Positions 14,117 to 15,148 of a DNA stretch of 15,148 nucleotides are shown here, piece after piece (positions within the stretch are counted from its first letter, which is position 1; each line of letters opens with the position of its first letter). The stretch is taken from assembly GCA_025450355.1 (NCBI GenBank), contig JANWHR010000220.1, positions 1 through 15,148 on the forward strand. Reading direction: 5' to 3'. Below the pieces are notes generated by a model, which ran no database searches, had not been told where the DNA came from, and saw only the letters and a program-made list of their open reading frames with translations. This stretch comes from Micropepsaceae bacterium (GTDB taxonomy: Bacteria; Pseudomonadota; Alphaproteobacteria; Micropepsales; Micropepsaceae). The translations under genes and the position numbers were made by a program.

Positions 14117-14521
14117 CTAACCCGGAGCGGCATTCCTGCCTGAAAAATTACGAAAGCGGTCGGTGGTGTAAGTCGTCCCGTTCGTGGTGGTGACCGCGAT
14201 GAAAAATCCGCCGGTGGTGTGATCGCGGCGCGGATTATAGGAGACGGTGATCCTGTCGCCCGGTGCAATCGCATCTTTGGTAAACCCGCCGGTGGTCAGA
14301 CGGCTGACGCTGCTGCTTTCGAATTCCCATTCGCTGTAGTTTCCGTTTGCCTCCGCGACAAGGAGATTGATCCTGACGTGCGGATTGCTCCAGTCGAAGG
14401 TCTTCACGGTCCCCGTAACCGTGCGCAAGTCCGCCATCGCGTAAGGCGAAAGCGAATGGTGGGCGTCCACCGCAACGGGATTGAGCAGCAGGAACAGGAG
14501 CAGCAAAACCGGTGCGCGCAT
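14117..14521 (-). CDS. Exported DUF6152-type protein
   Basis: A 134-residue exported protein. The leucine-rich signal peptide (LLLLFLLLNPVAVDA) is probably cleaved after Ala20, leaving a mature start HHS. The pattern AHHSxxxYxM, then VTGTVKTFDWSNPHVRINL, EWEFESSSVSRLT-x-GGF, GDRITVSYNPRRD and a closing GG-F-IAV matches the DUF6152 family as I recall it. These are small beta-barrel periplasmic proteins of unknown function, often near oxidoreductase or transport genes. The start has GGAG six bases upstream on the minus strand. The 163-bp gap to the divergent Gly-rich gene holds no recognised regulatory site. Confidence 0.87.
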   Translation of the reverse strand: MRAPVLLLLFLLLNPVAVDAHHSLSPYAMADLRTVTGTVKTFDWSNPHVRINLLVAEANGNYSEWEFESSSVSRLTTGGFTKDAIAPGDRITVSYNPRRDHTTGGFFIAVTTTNGTTYTTDRFRNFSGRNAAPG

Positions 14522-14684
14522 AAATCTCTCCAGGCAACGGCGCGCGGAATTGTATCAGAACCGCTGCTGTGGCGCAGCTTCTTCCCGCGCATGGCCGAGA
14601 TGTGTTCGCGCAAAGGGAAAAGATTCCGGGAACCGGCCGTTGTCAGCACAGATGCGGCGCGAATCACCCAAAGGGAGTCTGGTC

Positions 14685-15148
14685 ATGGCGATGCTAAGGA
14701 AAACATTGGTGGCCGCAGTGGCCTGCGGCTCTATCGCTTTCGCCGCATCTGCCTTTGCCCAAGCGGGAGGCGCGGCCGGCGGGGGTGCTGCAGGTGCGGG
14801 CGCCGGCGGAACGACAGGCGCAAGCATTGGATCTGCCGGAACAGGCACTGCCGGAAGCACGGGTCTGGGCGGCACAGGCGCGATCGGAACTACCATGGGG
14901 ACCCCGGGCACGATCAATGGCGGCATTAACAGCACCTTGAGCAGACCGTCGGGGACCATGAACACCAACAACTCGCTGGCCCTTAACTCCAACTCACTTG
15001 GCACAAACAGCAGCGCCAGCACGAACAACACGCTCGGCAGCACGGCCGGCGGCGGGACCGCGCTTGGCGGTAACGGAGTCGGCAGCACGGCGAACAGTCT
15101 GTCCGGTAACCAAACGGCGCAAAATAATCCCCGTGTGAATGCCGGCCC
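14685..15148 (+). CDS. Secreted Gly/Ala/Ser/Thr/Asn-rich low-complexity protein, 3' incomplete
   Basis: An open frame that runs off the right edge without a stop (154 complete codons visible). It has an excellent SD, GGGAG at 14673-14677, seven bases before the ATG. A classic signal peptide (RKTLVAAVACGSIAFAASAFA) is cleaved probably after Ala25. The mature part begins QAGGAAGGGAAGAGAGG and continues as Gly/Ala/Thr/Ser-rich irregular repeats, changing to Asn/Ser/Leu/Thr-rich segments such as NTNNSLALNSNSLGTNSSAS. Only one Cys (residue 14, in the signal peptide) is visible. This composition is typical of surface, matrix or structural secreted proteins, but no specific function follows. A proline/valine-rich frame on the opposite strand is its shadow. 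Confidence 0.75.
   Translation, partial: MAMLRKTLVAAVACGSIAFAASAFAQAGGAAGGGAAGAGAGGTTGASIGSAGTGTAGSTGLGGTGAIGTTMGTPGTINGGINSTLSRPSGTMNTNNSLALNSNSLGTNSSASTNNTLGSTAGGGTALGGNGVGSTANSLSGNQTAQNNPRVNAG

Noticed and set aside
14522..14684. Possible general-stress (EcfG-type GGAAC...CGTT) promoter in the divergent gap
   Set aside because: GGAAC is present but CGTT follows after only a few bases instead of the required spacing.
14555..15088. 177-residue minus-strand frame rich in Pro, Val and Ala
   Set aside because: It is antisense to the Gly/Ser-rich secreted protein, has no domain or signal pattern, and its composition is what the complement of Gly/Ala codons produces. The + strand frame has a strong SD and signal peptide.

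Overview
The window looks like a chromosomal segment of an alphaproteobacterium, probably related to Hyphomicrobiales (Rhizobiales). The evidence is the very Hyphomicrobiales-like phosphomannomutase/phosphoglucomutase, an alphaproteobacterial-style cold-shock protein (VKFFN rather than VKWFN), the SUMT sequence style and a moderately high GC content. This is a family-resemblance argument from reading alone, with no database search behind it. I see no rRNA, tRNA, CRISPR array, transposase, phage or plasmid genes.

Layout. 1-327: no convincing gene; the last part is probably the leader of a cold-shock gene. 328-872 (+): a variant cold-shock protein and a small charged, helical protein, probably one transcript. 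947-1147 (-): small zinc-ribbon protein, convergent to them. 1148-1654: no supported gene. 1655-1918 (-): small FlbD-like beta-rich protein. 2141-2548 (+): ABM-like alpha/beta-barrel protein with a lysine/arginine-rich tail. 2825-5175 (+): GH15 glycoside hydrolase translationally coupled (TGATG) to a four-helix membrane protein. 5190-5306: an intergenic inverted-repeat element of about 117 bp between convergent genes. 5333-6226 (-): pirin, divergent from 6301-7284 (+) tRNA-dihydrouridine synthase DusA. 7305-9924 (-): a tightly coupled three-gene operon of two tandem exported paralogues followed by a phosphomannomutase/phosphoglucomutase. 10036-10923 (+): uroporphyrinogen-III C-methyltransferase, behind a strong extended -10 promoter that overlaps an operator-like palindrome. 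10951-11360 (+): two overlapping small ORFs, then a hairpin. 11451-14090 (+): aminopeptidase N. 14117-14521 (-): exported DUF6152-type protein, divergent from a Gly/Ala/Ser/Thr/Asn-rich secreted protein (14685 to the right edge, incomplete).

How the genes work together. Most of the window is housekeeping: tRNA modification, sugar-phosphate interconversion, tetrapyrrole methylation, peptide turnover and RNA chaperoning. The units that clearly act together by arrangement are GH15 plus its membrane partner, the exported paralogue pair plus PMM/PGM, and csp plus its small downstream protein. I found no obvious new defence, biosynthetic or mobile system. The best candidates for undescribed biology are the duplicated exported family upstream of PMM/PGM, the GH15-coupled membrane protein, the basic-tailed ABM-like protein, the intergenic inverted-repeat element, and several genes with promoter-like hexamers so close to the start that leaderless or near-leaderless translation is possible.
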